From: Stappia indica
GTDB taxonomy: Bacteria; Pseudomonadota; Alphaproteobacteria; Rhizobiales; Stappiaceae
Direction: 5' to 3'
Length of the DNA: 64,000 nucleotides
NCBI RefSeq assembly: GCF_009789575.1
Contig: NZ_CP046908.1
Location: forward strand, 2,769,001 to 2,833,000
Positions 18,155 to 27,313 of the stretch are shown here, piece by piece. The notes beneath the pieces were generated by a model that was given only the letters and a program-made list of their open reading frames with translations, made no database searches and had not been told where the DNA came from. How positions within the stretch are numbered: position 1 is the stretch's first letter; each line of letters opens with the position of its first letter. The position numbers and the translations under genes were made by a program.

Positions 18155-19072
18155 ATGGCAGCCAGAAACGGGCAGCAGGCGGAAACGGTCAAAACGGGCG
18201 GCGGCGATCCCGTCTGCATGCGGATCTGGGGCGGGCTCGGCAACCAGATGTTCCAGTATGCCGCCGGCCATGCGCTGGCGAAGCGCCTCGGCGTCGAACT
18301 GCTCGTCGATCCGCTCGATCTCGATTTCGCCCATGCAGCCTTCGGTCTCGACCTGTTCGGTCTTTCCCCGCGCATCTGGCAGCCGGACACCGGCTCCCTG
18401 AAAGCGCGCTTGCTCGGTGCGCTGGGGCGCGGCGACGGCAAGAAGCGGCAGAAGCTCTGGCCGGGGCCGAGCTACTTCCAGAAGGACTTCTGCCACGGCG
18501 ACGAGGTCTTCTCGCTCACGGCCGGGACCTATCTTGCCGGCTATTTCCAGTCCGAGCAGTTCTTCGCCGACTGCCGCGACGAGATCCGCGCCCTCTTCTC
18601 GCTCGGCCACGTGGCCGCGACCATCGACCCTGCTCGCCTCGCGCTCGCCGACGCACCGACCAGCGTCTCGCTGCATGTGCGGCGCGGCGACTATGCCGCC
18701 AACGCCAAGACCACTGCCACCCACGGCCTGCTCGGCGCGGAGCACTACATGCGCGCGGCCGGGCTGATGGCGCAGCTGGTGCCGGGCGCCACATGGCTGG
18801 TCTTTTCCGACGACATCGCAGCCGCCGACGACCTGACGCGCGACCTGCCCCGCCGCACCCTGGTCGAGGGCCAGACCCGCGAGCAGGATCTCTACCTGAT
18901 GAGCCGCTGCGCCCACCATGTCATCGCCAATTCCAGCTTCAGCTGGTGGGGCGCCTGGCTCGGCCGCAACCCGGACCGCCATGTCATCGCGCCGCGAAAG
19001 TGGTTCGCCCGCGACGAGCTGCGCAGGGTCTATGTCGACGAACTCTTCCCCGCCGGCTGGATTCTCGTCTGA
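18155..19072 (+). CDS. Alpha-1,2-fucosyltransferase (GT11)
   Basis: 305 residues. The N-terminal WGGLGNQMFQYAAGHALAKR and the GDP-fucose binding motif HVRRGDYAAN are diagnostic of family GT11; the C-terminal NSSFSWWGAWLG is also typical. It transfers fucose from GDP-fucose in alpha-1,2 linkage to a surface glycan (capsule, O-antigen or exopolysaccharide). No GDP-fucose synthesis genes are nearby. GGACGGGG precedes the ATG at 18155. A second glycosyltransferase follows on the same strand. Confidence 0.9.
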   Translation: MAARNGQQAETVKTGGGDPVCMRIWGGLGNQMFQYAAGHALAKRLGVELLVDPLDLDFAHAAFGLDLFGLSPRIWQPDTGSLKARLLGALGRGDGKKRQKLWPGPSYFQKDFCHGDEVFSLTAGTYLAGYFQSEQFFADCRDEIRALFSLGHVAATIDPARLALADAPTSVSLHVRRGDYAANAKTTATHGLLGAEHYMRAAGLMAQLVPGATWLVFSDDIAAADDLTRDLPRRTLVEGQTREQDLYLMSRCAHHVIANSSFSWWGAWLGRNPDRHVIAPRKWFARDELRRVYVDELFPAGWILV

Positions 19073-19135
19073 GAAACAGGTACTCCCCTGACGGAAACAG
19101 GCCGCTTGCGGGCCAGGACAGGGAGCCGCGCGCTC

Positions 19136-20086
19136 ATGAAACTCTGCGTCGCCATCTGCACGAGAGAACGGCCGAAGATGCTGCGGGCGTGCCTTGCCTC
19201 CGTCTGCGCGCAAGCTGTCCCGGACTGGGTCCAGGCAGAGATCGTCGTGGTCGAGAACCACGACCGCGAGACCTCGCGCCATGTGGCGGACGAGGTGGCG
19301 GCCGAGACCGGCTGGGCCATCCACTACGTGCTGGAACCCGAGCTCGGCATTCCCTTCGCCCGCGATCGCTGCGGCACCTTCGCCGAGAGTGCCGGTTTCG
19401 ACCGGGTGCTCTATATCGACGACGACGAGATCGCCCATCCCGGCTGGCTGGAAACCATGGTCGAGGCGACCCGCACGCTTCCGGCCGAGGTGCACTATGG
19501 CCGCGTTCTCTACACCTGGCCGCCCGAGACCCCGTCCTGGATGGTTCCCGAGCAGGCCAACAAGCGCCCGTCCGGCACCGTGCTGAGCAAGGCCGAGGGC
19601 CATAACACCCTGGTCGAGACGAAGGTGTTCCGCTCGCGCGAGGCCGGCGGCTTCGGCCTGCATTTCGACGGCTCCATGCGCTTCACCGGCGGCAGCGACA
19701 CGGATTTCTTCACCCGCGTCCATGATGCGGGCGGGCGCATCGTCTGGATCCCGGATGCGCTGGTGGAAGAACTCGTTCCGGTCAACCGCACGACCCTGCA
19801 CTGGCAGCTGAACCGCACCTTCCGCGTCGCCGGCAACATCTCACGCCTGCACGAAAAGCGCGCCGGCAGGCCGAAAGCCGCCCTGCGCAGCCTGTTGAAA
19901 GGGTTGGGCCGGCTGTTCGGCGGCACCTTCCTGTTCGTGCCGGCCGCCGCAAGCTTTGCCGTCTCGCCCGAGGGCGGGCGCCGCCGCGCCTTCAAGGCCG
20001 CAAAGCAGATCGCCTCCGGCCTCGGCTCCCTCGCCTACCTCGCCGGCCACCAGCAGCAGCCCTATGCCAAGGTCGACGGCGGTTAG
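19136..20086 (+). CDS. Glycosyltransferase family 2 protein
   Basis: 316 residues, GT-A fold. The N-terminal KLCVAICTRERPKMLRACLAS is the nucleotide-sugar binding start, and VLYIDDDEIAHPGWLETM holds the DxD motif. GGFGLHFDGSMRFTGGSDTDFFTRVHDAG looks like the acceptor/base region. A hydrophobic patch near residues 255-275 may be a membrane-contact segment. The donor and acceptor are unknown. The start at 19136 begins the family domain directly. It lies 63 bases after the fucosyltransferase and probably works on the same glycan. Confidence 0.85.
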   Translation: MKLCVAICTRERPKMLRACLASVCAQAVPDWVQAEIVVVENHDRETSRHVADEVAAETGWAIHYVLEPELGIPFARDRCGTFAESAGFDRVLYIDDDEIAHPGWLETMVEATRTLPAEVHYGRVLYTWPPETPSWMVPEQANKRPSGTVLSKAEGHNTLVETKVFRSREAGGFGLHFDGSMRFTGGSDTDFFTRVHDAGGRIVWIPDALVEELVPVNRTTLHWQLNRTFRVAGNISRLHEKRAGRPKAALRSLLKGLGRLFGGTFLFVPAAASFAVSPEGGRRRAFKAAKQIASGLGSLAYLAGHQQQPYAKVDGG

Positions 20087-20116
20087 CGGCCGCTACCGAC
20101 GACAGAGCCCTCGGTC

Positions 20117-20815
20117 ATGAGCGACTTCTTCCGTTTTCCCTCTACTCCGCATCTCGCATGGCTGGGCGACAGGAGCGCACTGCGCGATGACAAGCTGCTG
20201 AACGCCGAGCAGGCCAATGCCTTGCTGTCCGGACCTGTGGTGGTGGAGGAAAAGCTGGATGGCGCCAATCTGGGCCTGTCGCTGGATGTAGATGGACGCC
20301 TGCGTGCCCAGAACCGGGGCCAGTATCTTGCCGAGCCCTATGGTGGACAGTTCTCACGCCTTCCAGCCTGGCTCGGGCAGCACGGCCCGGCGCTGCAGGA
20401 AATTCTGAAACCGGATTTGATATTGTTCGGCGAATGGTGCGCGGCGCGGCACTCGCTCGACTACGGCGCCTTGCCCGACTGGTTCCTTGCCTTCGATGTC
20501 TATGACGGTGCCAGCGGAAACTTCTGGAGCGCGCAGCGGCGAAATTCCCTGGCCGCGGAAGCCGGGCTGACCGTCGTTCCTCGCGTCTTTGAAGGGCACA
20601 CCTCGCTGTCCGACCTGTTGCGTCTCGTCTCCGAGACCCCAAGCCGCTACCGAACCGGTCAGCCGCTCGAGGGGGTGGTGGTCCGACGGGAAACGGCGCT
20701 GATCTGCGAAGCAAGAGCCAAGCTGGTGCGAGCCGATTTCACCCAGGCTATCGACGAGCATTGGCGCAGTCGCGCCATCGAGTGGAACTCGGTCGACTAT
20801 ACCCTGCGCGATTGA
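20117..20815 (+). CDS. RNA ligase family protein
   Basis: 232 residues, a compact nucleotidyltransferase of the RNA/DNA ligase superfamily. Motif I is EEKLDGAN with the adenylated Lys at residue 46; motif III is ILFGEWCAARHSLDY; motif IV is EGVVVRRE; motif V is CEARAKLVRADF. It is predicted to seal or adenylate RNA ends. Many bacterial relatives have a partner end-healing gene; none is beside it here. Its codon use looks slightly less GC-rich than its neighbours, which hints at acquisition by transfer. Substrate and role are unknown. Confidence 0.85.
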   Translation: MSDFFRFPSTPHLAWLGDRSALRDDKLLNAEQANALLSGPVVVEEKLDGANLGLSLDVDGRLRAQNRGQYLAEPYGGQFSRLPAWLGQHGPALQEILKPDLILFGEWCAARHSLDYGALPDWFLAFDVYDGASGNFWSAQRRNSLAAEAGLTVVPRVFEGHTSLSDLLRLVSETPSRYRTGQPLEGVVVRRETALICEARAKLVRADFTQAIDEHWRSRAIEWNSVDYTLRD

Positions 20816-20867
20816 AGCGACCGCCCGAGGAGCGATAAGACCGTTTCGCTGGCATATGAGCCGGCGG

Positions 20868-21353
20868 TTAGCCGTCTGTAGTCTCTTTCCTGCCCAAAAG
20901 CCGCTTTCGAAAGGCGGGATCCGGCAAGGCGCACATGTCGCCGCGGCCGAACAGGGCATAGCGGTTGCGCGCAAGACATCGGTAGAGCCCGTCGCGCAGC
21001 GGTCGGGGCAGCAGCAGGAAAACCGCCGTCAGCCGGCCCCAGCCGCCGAAGCTGCGACCGGCATGGATGATGGCGTCGAAATCCGCATGCGCGACGCCAC
21101 GGTCGATGAAAAGCCATGTCGAGGGATCGTCGGGCGCCAACCCGTAATGCTCCAGCAGGGCTGCCCCGAGCGGGGTCTGCACCGGACAGATGCGAACCCG
21201 TTCCGACCGGTCGAGCCGGTGGATCATCCGCGCTCCCCAGCTGCAGACGGCGCATTCGGCATCCATCACCGCCAGCGGAGCCGTATCGTCGAACGGCGGC
21301 ACGCGAGGATCGTCGCGGAAGGAAAACGGGTCTCTCGCCTGTAGCACCGTCAT
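20868..21353 (-). CDS. DCC family thiol-disulfide oxidoreductase-like protein
   Basis: 161 residues. The family motif is DAECAVCSWG, with the CxxC at residues 34 and 37, followed by a thioredoxin-like DCC domain (VQTPLGAALLEHYG, STWLFIDRG, LPRPLRDGLYRCLARNRYALFG). The final helix pattern YRCLARNRYALFGR is characteristic. Redox partner unknown; cytoplasmic. It lies 13 bases from the GFA-type gene on the same strand, so the pair may be co-transcribed. Confidence 0.87.
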   Translation of the reverse strand: MTVLQARDPFSFRDDPRVPPFDDTAPLAVMDAECAVCSWGARMIHRLDRSERVRICPVQTPLGAALLEHYGLAPDDPSTWLFIDRGVAHADFDAIIHAGRSFGGWGRLTAVFLLLPRPLRDGLYRCLARNRYALFGRGDMCALPDPAFRKRLLGRKETTDG

Positions 21354-21366
21354 CCGCCGTATCCTG

Positions 21367-21759
21367 CTAATCCTCGGTACGGCTGCCGTCCGGACGGTCG
21401 TGCTCGTAGCGGTGTTTCAGCGGAAACACCGGCAACCAGGCTTCTCGCCGCACGGTCCACAGCTCGTAGGTCGGCGTGAACTGGTCCGGCGCGTCGAGCG
21501 CACCGAGATTGATCATCACCTCGTCCTCGCTGCGGCCGAAAACGGGCGATCCGCAGCGCGGGCAGAAAAACCGGCCCTGATAGTCTCCGGTCTCTCCCTC
21601 GGTGGTCACCGCATCCGCCGGAAAGATCGCCGAGGCGTGAAACAGCGAGCCATGGTTCTTGCGGCAGTCGAGGCAGTGGCACAGGCCGACGCGATAGGGC
21701 CGTCCCGACGCCACGAACCGCACATTGCCGCAAAGGCATCCGCCGGTGTGTCGTTCCAT
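21367..21759 (-). CDS. GFA family zinc protein (glutathione-dependent formaldehyde-activating-like)
   Basis: 130 residues. Three Cys pairs or clusters bind two zinc ions: GGCLCGNVRF, CHCLDCRKNHGS and FCPRCGSPVFG. Family members were named for binding S-hydroxymethylglutathione but most have no proven substrate. The length is normal. It precedes the DCC gene in transcription order. Confidence 0.9.
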   Translation of the reverse strand: MERHTGGCLCGNVRFVASGRPYRVGLCHCLDCRKNHGSLFHASAIFPADAVTTEGETGDYQGRFFCPRCGSPVFGRSEDEVMINLGALDAPDQFTPTYELWTVRREAWLPVFPLKHRYEHDRPDGSRTED

Positions 21760-21799
21760 TGCCGTCTCCCGTTATGCGGTTTGGCCCCTGCCCGCCGTC

Positions 21800-23293
21800 C
21801 TAGTCGACCACCAGCTTCAGCGGCGTGCCGGCCGGGATCGCCTGGCCCGGCGGCGTCTGGTTGAGGATCGAGAACAGTTCCAGCCGGCGGGCGGGCTCCA
21901 CGCCGCTCATGCCGACGGCCAGCCGCTCCGGCGTGTCGCCGGCATCGGCGCGGATCACCTTGATGCGCAGCGGCCGCAGCCGGGCGATCTCCGTCGGCGT
22001 CAGCTGGCGGAAGCTTTTCACCGTCGCCTCGTAGTCGCGGGTGAATTCCTCGCCGCCCGAGCGGGACGCGAAGATGAACCGGTAGCCGGTCCGCCCGATG
22101 CGCACCACCGCGATGCGGAAGGACCAGCCCTCCGTCACTGCGGAGGCCGTCACCGCCGCCAACCCGTTCACCGTTTCCTCGCGCACGCTGTCGCGAATGA
22201 GCCCGTTGATCCAGCCGCTGGTCATGTAGGCGGTGAGCGAGGGGAAATCGGTCAGGTCCGCGCCGTCGAAGCGCAGCGCCGTACCGTTCGGATTGCTGGC
22301 AAGCACCGCTTCCGGCGAGTTCTCGAGAATATAGCCCGGCGGCGCGGTGAAGCTGATGCCCAGCGCCTTGTGCAGGAACGACCGGCCGCGGATATAGCCC
22401 TCCAGCGGATCGTCGCCGTAGAGCATGCCGTCGATCTTGGTCAGATACGCATCGCGGTCGCGTTCGCCGAGACCGGGCGCGCCGATCTGCCGTGCGGCAC
22501 GCACCGCCGTCTGCACCCGCTCCGGCGTCGTCGGATGCGAGGACAGGAAGTCCGGTGCGCCCTTGCCCGCGCCCTGCGCCGACTGGAAGGCCGCGAACTG
22601 GCCCATGGCCGTGAGGAACCGCGCGGCGGCAAAGGGATCGTAGCGCGCCTTGGCGAGCGTGCGCACGCCGACGGCATCCGCCTCCAGCTCCTGGATCTGC
22701 GAGAAGCGGGCGAAGGACAGCTGCGAGGAGACGATGGCCGCCCGCTGCTGGTCCGGGTCGCGCACCACATTGCCCAGCACCCGGCCGGCAAGCTCCGTCG
22801 CCTCGGCCCGCTGCTGGCGCTTGATCGCGTGGCTCGCCGTGACATGCGCCATCTCGTGCGCCAGCACCGCCGCCACTTCGGACGTATCGGTCGCCAGCGC
22901 CAGGAGGCCGCGCGTCACATAGAGATAGCCGCCCGGCAAGGCGAAGGCGTTGACCGCCGGCGAGTTCAGAATGGTGATGCGATAGCTCTGCGAGGGGTCG
23001 TCGGAGGCCTCGACCAGCCGGCCGACCACCTGCGCCACGGCGCGTTCCGCCCCGCGATCCTCATAGACGCCGCCATAGGTCGCCACCACGCGCGGATGCT
23101 CGCGCGCGCCCAGATCGTTGGAAATGCCGGGGCGCAGGGTGCCGGGCGCCGGCGTGCCGATCTCGATCGGCGAGGACCCGGAAAACTGGCAAGCGGAGAC
23201 CGTCAGCGCCGCAGCGAAGACCGCCGCGAGCCGGAGAGGGCGCGCCGCCCGGCGCCGAACCGGACGCGCTGCTGTTCTGGACAAGCTCTTCAC
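21800..23293 (-). CDS. M48 family metalloprotease, lipoprotein with C-terminal LysM-like domain
   Basis: 497 residues. The signal peptide ends in a lipobox (LTVSAC), so it is a periplasmic lipoprotein. The zinc motif HEMAH is at residues 146-150 and the third ligand lies in ELEADAVG. The C-terminal part (about 440-497, from IKVIRADAGDTPERLAVG) resembles a LysM-like module as in other alphaproteobacterial M48 proteins. Likely role: envelope quality control similar to BepA/YfgC. The start overlaps the stop of the preceding gene as ATGA. Confidence 0.9.
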   Translation of the reverse strand: MKSLSRTAARPVRRRAARPLRLAAVFAAALTVSACQFSGSSPIEIGTPAPGTLRPGISNDLGAREHPRVVATYGGVYEDRGAERAVAQVVGRLVEASDDPSQSYRITILNSPAVNAFALPGGYLYVTRGLLALATDTSEVAAVLAHEMAHVTASHAIKRQQRAEATELAGRVLGNVVRDPDQQRAAIVSSQLSFARFSQIQELEADAVGVRTLAKARYDPFAAARFLTAMGQFAAFQSAQGAGKGAPDFLSSHPTTPERVQTAVRAARQIGAPGLGERDRDAYLTKIDGMLYGDDPLEGYIRGRSFLHKALGISFTAPPGYILENSPEAVLASNPNGTALRFDGADLTDFPSLTAYMTSGWINGLIRDSVREETVNGLAAVTASAVTEGWSFRIAVVRIGRTGYRFIFASRSGGEEFTRDYEATVKSFRQLTPTEIARLRPLRIKVIRADAGDTPERLAVGMSGVEPARRLELFSILNQTPPGQAIPAGTPLKLVVD

Positions 23294-24144
23294 CGCTGAT
23301 CGCCATTCCTGTCGAGCCGCTCGATCTGCGCGGGATGCACCAGTTCGATGGACGGACCGCCCGCCTGCCGCACCATGCCGCGCAGGCGAATAGCTGCCCC
23401 GTCAAGGGACGTGACGTCAAGCCCGGCATCCGCGAAGGCTGCCTTGCGCTCGGCGCTGATCGTCGCAGTGAAGTCGCGGCTCCAGCGGCCGCCGAAATTC
23501 AGGTAGACCATCGAACGGGTCTCTCCGACAGAAATCACCCGGCCCGCCACCAGCGTATAACGGCCGGTGCGCTCGGACAGCGCCTTCGGATCATGCGCCG
23601 ACCACACCCGCTCATGCGCCCACAGGCCGGCCTTGCGTTGGCGCGCAAGCGCCTCTTCCTTCAGAAGGTGGGCAAGGCAGTCGCGCGCGGCAAGCCTCGG
23701 GGCGACGATGGCCCGCCCCTGCCGCACCAGTTCGCGGGCAAGCCAACGGTCTCCGGGGGTGAGCATCAAATGGCCGGAGCGGCGCTGCCAGCGGTCCGTC
23801 TCCTCGCCCAGCGCCACGAACCGCACGCCCGCCGCGCCGGCCTCGGCGTTGGAGCCGGCGCCTGCAGGATCATCGACGGCCAGGGACACCAGCTCGGCCT
23901 GGCGCAGCAGCCCGCCGGTCGCGGTGCGCCACACATGCGGCTCGCCCGGCTCGGCCCTCGCCTCCATCAGCTCCGTCGCCGCAGCGCCCAGGCAGGCATC
24001 GGGGAGCCCGCTTTCGCCGGCAACCGCCGCCGGTATCGCTGCCCCGGCACTGACGGCTGCCGCAAGCATCAAGACGCGCAGGAAGGTTCCCGCGCCATGT
24101 GACGCAGGCCATGCCGCACTTGCACTGTCGCTGCGCATCGCCAT
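23290..24144 (-). CDS. Exported thermonuclease-like (SNase-fold) protein
   Basis: 284 residues with a signal peptide (hydrophobic LRVLMLAAAVSAGAAIPAAVA). The middle part (about 125-190: LARELVRQGRAIVAP, EEALARQRKAGLWA) matches the C-terminal half of the staphylococcal-nuclease fold. The usual Asp/Arg/Glu catalytic set is not clear in the first half, so nuclease activity is doubtful. A second beta-rich domain follows (TLVAGRVISVGETRSMVYLNFG), like an OB-type module. Translationally coupled to the M48 protease by a four-base overlap, which suggests a shared envelope role. Confidence 0.65.
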   Translation of the reverse strand: MAMRSDSASAAWPASHGAGTFLRVLMLAAAVSAGAAIPAAVAGESGLPDACLGAAATELMEARAEPGEPHVWRTATGGLLRQAELVSLAVDDPAGAGSNAEAGAAGVRFVALGEETDRWQRRSGHLMLTPGDRWLARELVRQGRAIVAPRLAARDCLAHLLKEEALARQRKAGLWAHERVWSAHDPKALSERTGRYTLVAGRVISVGETRSMVYLNFGGRWSRDFTATISAERKAAFADAGLDVTSLDGAAIRLRGMVRQAGGPSIELVHPAQIERLDRNGDQR

Positions 24145-24238
24145 GGTTGCGGGGCGTGTCTCCCGATCCTTGATCCCGTCGCCGGATTGGTTTCATCTTG
24201 CCGCAAATGGTGGCGGGAAGATGTCGCAGGCCTCGCCC

Positions 24239-25564
24239 TCACGCTGCCAGCGCATCCTCCAGCGCACCGGAGAGCTTGTCGACGATCTCGCCGATCTGCG
24301 CCTCCTCCAGGATGAAGGGCGGCGCCAGCAGCACATGGTCGCCCTGGCGGCCGTCGAGCGTCCCGCCCATCGGATAGCAGACGAGCCCGCGCGCGAAGGC
24401 CGCCTTCTTGAGCACTGCATTGAGCCGCCGCTCCGGGGCGAAGGGCGTCTTGCTCTCCCGGTCCTCGACCAGCTCGAGACCCAGGAACAACCCGCGCCCG
24501 CGAATGTCGCCGACATGGGGATGCTGGCCGAACCGGTCGACGAGCGCGCCCTTGAGCTGTTCGCCCATCTCGGCCGAGCGGGCGACAAGACCGCGGTCGA
24601 CCAGCGCGCTGACCACCGCGTGTCCCGCGGCGGCCGCTGCCGGGTGGCCGATATAGGTGTGACCATGCTGGAAGAAGCCGGAGCCTTCCTCGATGGCGCG
24701 GTAGATGCGCCCGCTCGCCAGCATCGCGCCGATCGGCTGGTAGCCGGCGCCGAGCCCCTTGGCGATGCACAAGATGTCGGGCGCGATCCCGTCCGCCTCG
24801 CAGGCGAACAGGTGCCCCGTCCGCCCCATGCCGCACATCACCTCGTCGAGGATGAGCAGCACGCCGTAGCGGTCGCAGATCTCGCGGATGCGGCGGAAAT
24901 AGCCCGGGACCGCCGGAACCGCACCGAGCGTCGCGCCCACCACCGGCTCGGCGATGAAGGCTGCCACCGTCTCGGGACCGCGCGCCAGGATCTCGGCCTC
25001 CAGCTCGTCGGCGACGCGCAGGCCGTAGGCCTCCTCGCTCTCGCCCTCCTGCTGGCCGCGATAGGCGTAGCAGGGCGAGATATGCGACATGTCGACCAGC
25101 AGCGGCGCGAAAGGCTCCCGCCGCCACATGTTGCCGCCGGCCGACAGCGCGCCCAGCGTGTTGCCGTGATAGCTCTGCCGGCGGGCGATGATGCGCGCCC
25201 GCGACGGTTCGCCGTTCTCGATGTGGAACTGCCGCGCCAGCTTGATCGCCGCTTCCGTCGCCTCCGAGCCGCCGGAGACGAGATAGACCCGCTCCAGCCC
25301 TGCCGGCGCGTGGGCGATCAGGAGATCGGCGAGCTTCTCCGCCGGCTCGCTGGTGAAGAAGCCGGTATGGGCAAAAGCGATGGCGTCGAGCTGCGCCTTG
25401 ACCGCCTCCGTCACCTCGCAGTCCGAATGGCCGAGGCAGGACACGGCCGCCCCGCCCGAGGCGTCGAGATAGCGCTTGCCGGTCTCGTCGATGATGTAGC
25501 AACCATCGCCGGCAACGGCGCGCGGCGGACGCATGGCGGTATGGCGGGGGAAAATGTGAGACAT
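24239..25564 (-). CDS. Class III aminotransferase (PLP-dependent)
   Basis: 441 residues, fold-type I. PLP-binding features: SGGSEATEAAIKLARQ for phosphate contact, LILDEVMCGMGRTG with the cofactor Asp, and Lys269 in CIAKGLGAGYQPIGA for the Schiff base; HTYIGHP follows. Members are omega-amino acid:pyruvate or adenosylmethionine-8-amino-7-oxononanoate-like transaminases; the donor amine cannot be fixed. The start at 25564 begins with the family N-terminus. It precedes no obvious pathway partner; the HCCA-isomerase-like gene upstream is on the same strand, 129 bases away. Confidence 0.9.
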   Translation of the reverse strand: MSHIFPRHTAMRPPRAVAGDGCYIIDETGKRYLDASGGAAVSCLGHSDCEVTEAVKAQLDAIAFAHTGFFTSEPAEKLADLLIAHAPAGLERVYLVSGGSEATEAAIKLARQFHIENGEPSRARIIARRQSYHGNTLGALSAGGNMWRREPFAPLLVDMSHISPCYAYRGQQEGESEEAYGLRVADELEAEILARGPETVAAFIAEPVVGATLGAVPAVPGYFRRIREICDRYGVLLILDEVMCGMGRTGHLFACEADGIAPDILCIAKGLGAGYQPIGAMLASGRIYRAIEEGSGFFQHGHTYIGHPAAAAAGHAVVSALVDRGLVARSAEMGEQLKGALVDRFGQHPHVGDIRGRGLFLGLELVEDRESKTPFAPERRLNAVLKKAAFARGLVCYPMGGTLDGRQGDHVLLAPPFILEEAQIGEIVDKLSGALEDALAA

Positions 25565-25693
25565 GGCAAGGCGTTCCCGGCGGATCGATCCCGAATGCGG
25601 CGTGGCTGCATGGCCCGAAGACAGGCCGGCCGCGACCGTGTCACGACAATAGGAAGCCCGCGCCGCCTTGGCCAGCCATTCCGCTCGCCCCTC

Positions 25694-26305
25694 TCACTTC
25701 GCCGCGTGGGTGGCCAGCGCGTGATCCATCGCCTGTTCCAGCCGGTCGTTGCCCCAGAACAGCTCCCCGTCGGCACAGGTGATGCTCGGCGCCCCGAAAA
25801 TGCCGAGCGCCTTCGCCTCCGCCACGCTTTCGCGCAGCCGCGTCTTCACCTCCTCGCCCGCCGACAGGGCCAGGATCTCTTGGGCATCCGCCCCGGCGCG
25901 CGCGATCAGCGTCGCCAGCAGCGTCTCGTCGTCGATCTGCCGGCCCTCGCCGAACTGCGCCAGATAGACCGCGCGCGAGAAAGACGGCACCTGCTCCGGC
26001 GCAAGCGCGGTGGCGATGCGCGCGGCCTTGAGGCCGTTCTGCGGGAACGGGTCGGGCCGGGCGAAGGACAGGCCGGAGGCCGCGCAGATCCGCTCCAGGT
26101 CGCGCCACATATAGGCGCCCTTCACCGGCAGGAGATTGAAAGGCGAGGTCGTCCATCCGGCCTCCGCGAAGATCGGACCCAGCAGGAACGGCCGCCAGCG
26201 CAGCTCGACCCCGCGCCGCGCCGCCAGCTCCTCGACCCGCATGGCCGCCGGATAGCTGTAGGTGGAGGCGAATTCGTACCAGAACTGGATGACCGGGCGT
26301 GACAT
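25694..26305 (-). CDS. 2-hydroxychromene-2-carboxylate isomerase-like DsbA-family protein
   Basis: 203 residues, kappa-class GST/DsbA fold. IQFWYEFASTYSYPAAMR at the start replaces the CxxC with a Ser-type active site, and LGIFGAPSITCADGELFWGNDRLE at the end is the characteristic block with the cis-Pro. Such enzymes isomerise HCCA in naphthalene breakdown using glutathione, but most chromosomal copies act on unknown compounds. No aromatic degradation genes are nearby. Confidence 0.88.
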   Translation of the reverse strand: MSRPVIQFWYEFASTYSYPAAMRVEELAARRGVELRWRPFLLGPIFAEAGWTTSPFNLLPVKGAYMWRDLERICAASGLSFARPDPFPQNGLKAARIATALAPEQVPSFSRAVYLAQFGEGRQIDDETLLATLIARAGADAQEILALSAGEEVKTRLRESVAEAKALGIFGAPSITCADGELFWGNDRLEQAMDHALATHAAK

Positions 26306-26434
26306 GGCGATGTCCTCTCCTGAACGCGGCTGCGACCGCCAGCCGCACGCATGGGGTCCGACCCTTGGACTGGAGGGGCCGGATCGCTATAACCCCTCAA
26401 CCGGTCCCGGAAGACAACCGCAAACGCAGGTTCG

Positions 26435-27313
26435 ATGACAGATACGCCCCCCTCGCCTGCGCCCTCCCCGGCTCCTTCTTCTGCTGCGAAGCGTACAGGC
26501 TTCGCCGCGCGGCTCACAGGCGGAGACGCCCGGGCACTCGCCTTGGCAGTGACCGCCTGCCTCTTCGTCCTGTCGCTCTTCTTCCTCGCCTTTCCCGCCG
26601 TGGATATTGCCGCCTCGCGCCTCTTTCACGATCCGGCGGGCGGTTTCGTCCTCTCGCAGACCCCGTTCCTGCAGCGGCTGCGCGAGCTCGGCCCCTTCCT
26701 GGTCAAGCTGATCGCCGTCCTGTGCGTCGCGATCCTGCTGTGGCCCTTCGTCGTCGCCCCCTTGTCCCGGCGCCTGCCGCTGCGCGCGCCGGTCTTCCTG
26801 CTGTCGACGCTGATCCTCGGGCCCGGCCTCCTCGTCAATGCGGTGCTGAAGAACAATTGGGGCCGGCCGCGCCCCAACGCGGTGGACCTGTTCGGCGGCG
26901 ATGCGCCTTACGTCCGCGTCTGGCAGATGACGAACCACTGCGACACCAACTGCTCGTTCGTGTCCGGCGAGGCCTCCTCCAGCCTCTGGCTGGTGACGCT
27001 GGCTTTCCTGGCCCCGCCGGGCTGGCGCCGCGCGATCCTCGCCGTTGTCCTGCCACTGGCGCTGGTCCTGTCGGCCAACCGCGTTGCCTTCGGCGGCCAC
27101 TTCCTCTCCGACACACTGATTTCCTGGTGCCTGACGCTTCTGGTGATCCTCGGCGTCCACTACCTGCTGTGGCGGGCACCGGGCGCCGATATGCGTGCCG
27201 CGCGCTGGCGCAACGGCTATGACCGGGCCGCCGATACGGTCCGCGCCCGCGCCGCAGGCCTTCGGCAGCGCCTTGCCGCCTCGCTGCGCGCTTTCGCCGC
27301 GATGATGCGCTGA
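26435..27313 (+). CDS. PAP2 family phosphatase (lipid phosphatase, LpxE-like)
   Basis: 292 residues, about six membrane helices. The three PAP2 motifs are KNNWGRPRP, SFVSGEASS and NRVAFGGHFLSD, containing the catalytic His residues and Arg. The arrangement resembles LpxE/PgpB-type phosphatases that dephosphorylate lipid A, undecaprenyl or phosphatidylglycerol phosphates on the periplasmic side. The N-terminus is Pro/Ala-rich. Motif 2 has SGEAS where SGHxx is classical; many LpxE-like proteins share this. The substrate is unproven. Confidence 0.87.
   Translation: MTDTPPSPAPSPAPSSAAKRTGFAARLTGGDARALALAVTACLFVLSLFFLAFPAVDIAASRLFHDPAGGFVLSQTPFLQRLRELGPFLVKLIAVLCVAILLWPFVVAPLSRRLPLRAPVFLLSTLILGPGLLVNAVLKNNWGRPRPNAVDLFGGDAPYVRVWQMTNHCDTNCSFVSGEASSSLWLVTLAFLAPPGWRRAILAVVLPLALVLSANRVAFGGHFLSDTLISWCLTLLVILGVHYLLWRAPGADMRAARWRNGYDRAADTVRARAAGLRQRLAASLRAFAAMMR

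Noticed and set aside
16700-19801. Very long open frames on the minus strand (over 1,000 codons)
   Set aside because: They run across real genes on the plus strand and have no family motifs; they are an effect of high GC content and rare stop codons.
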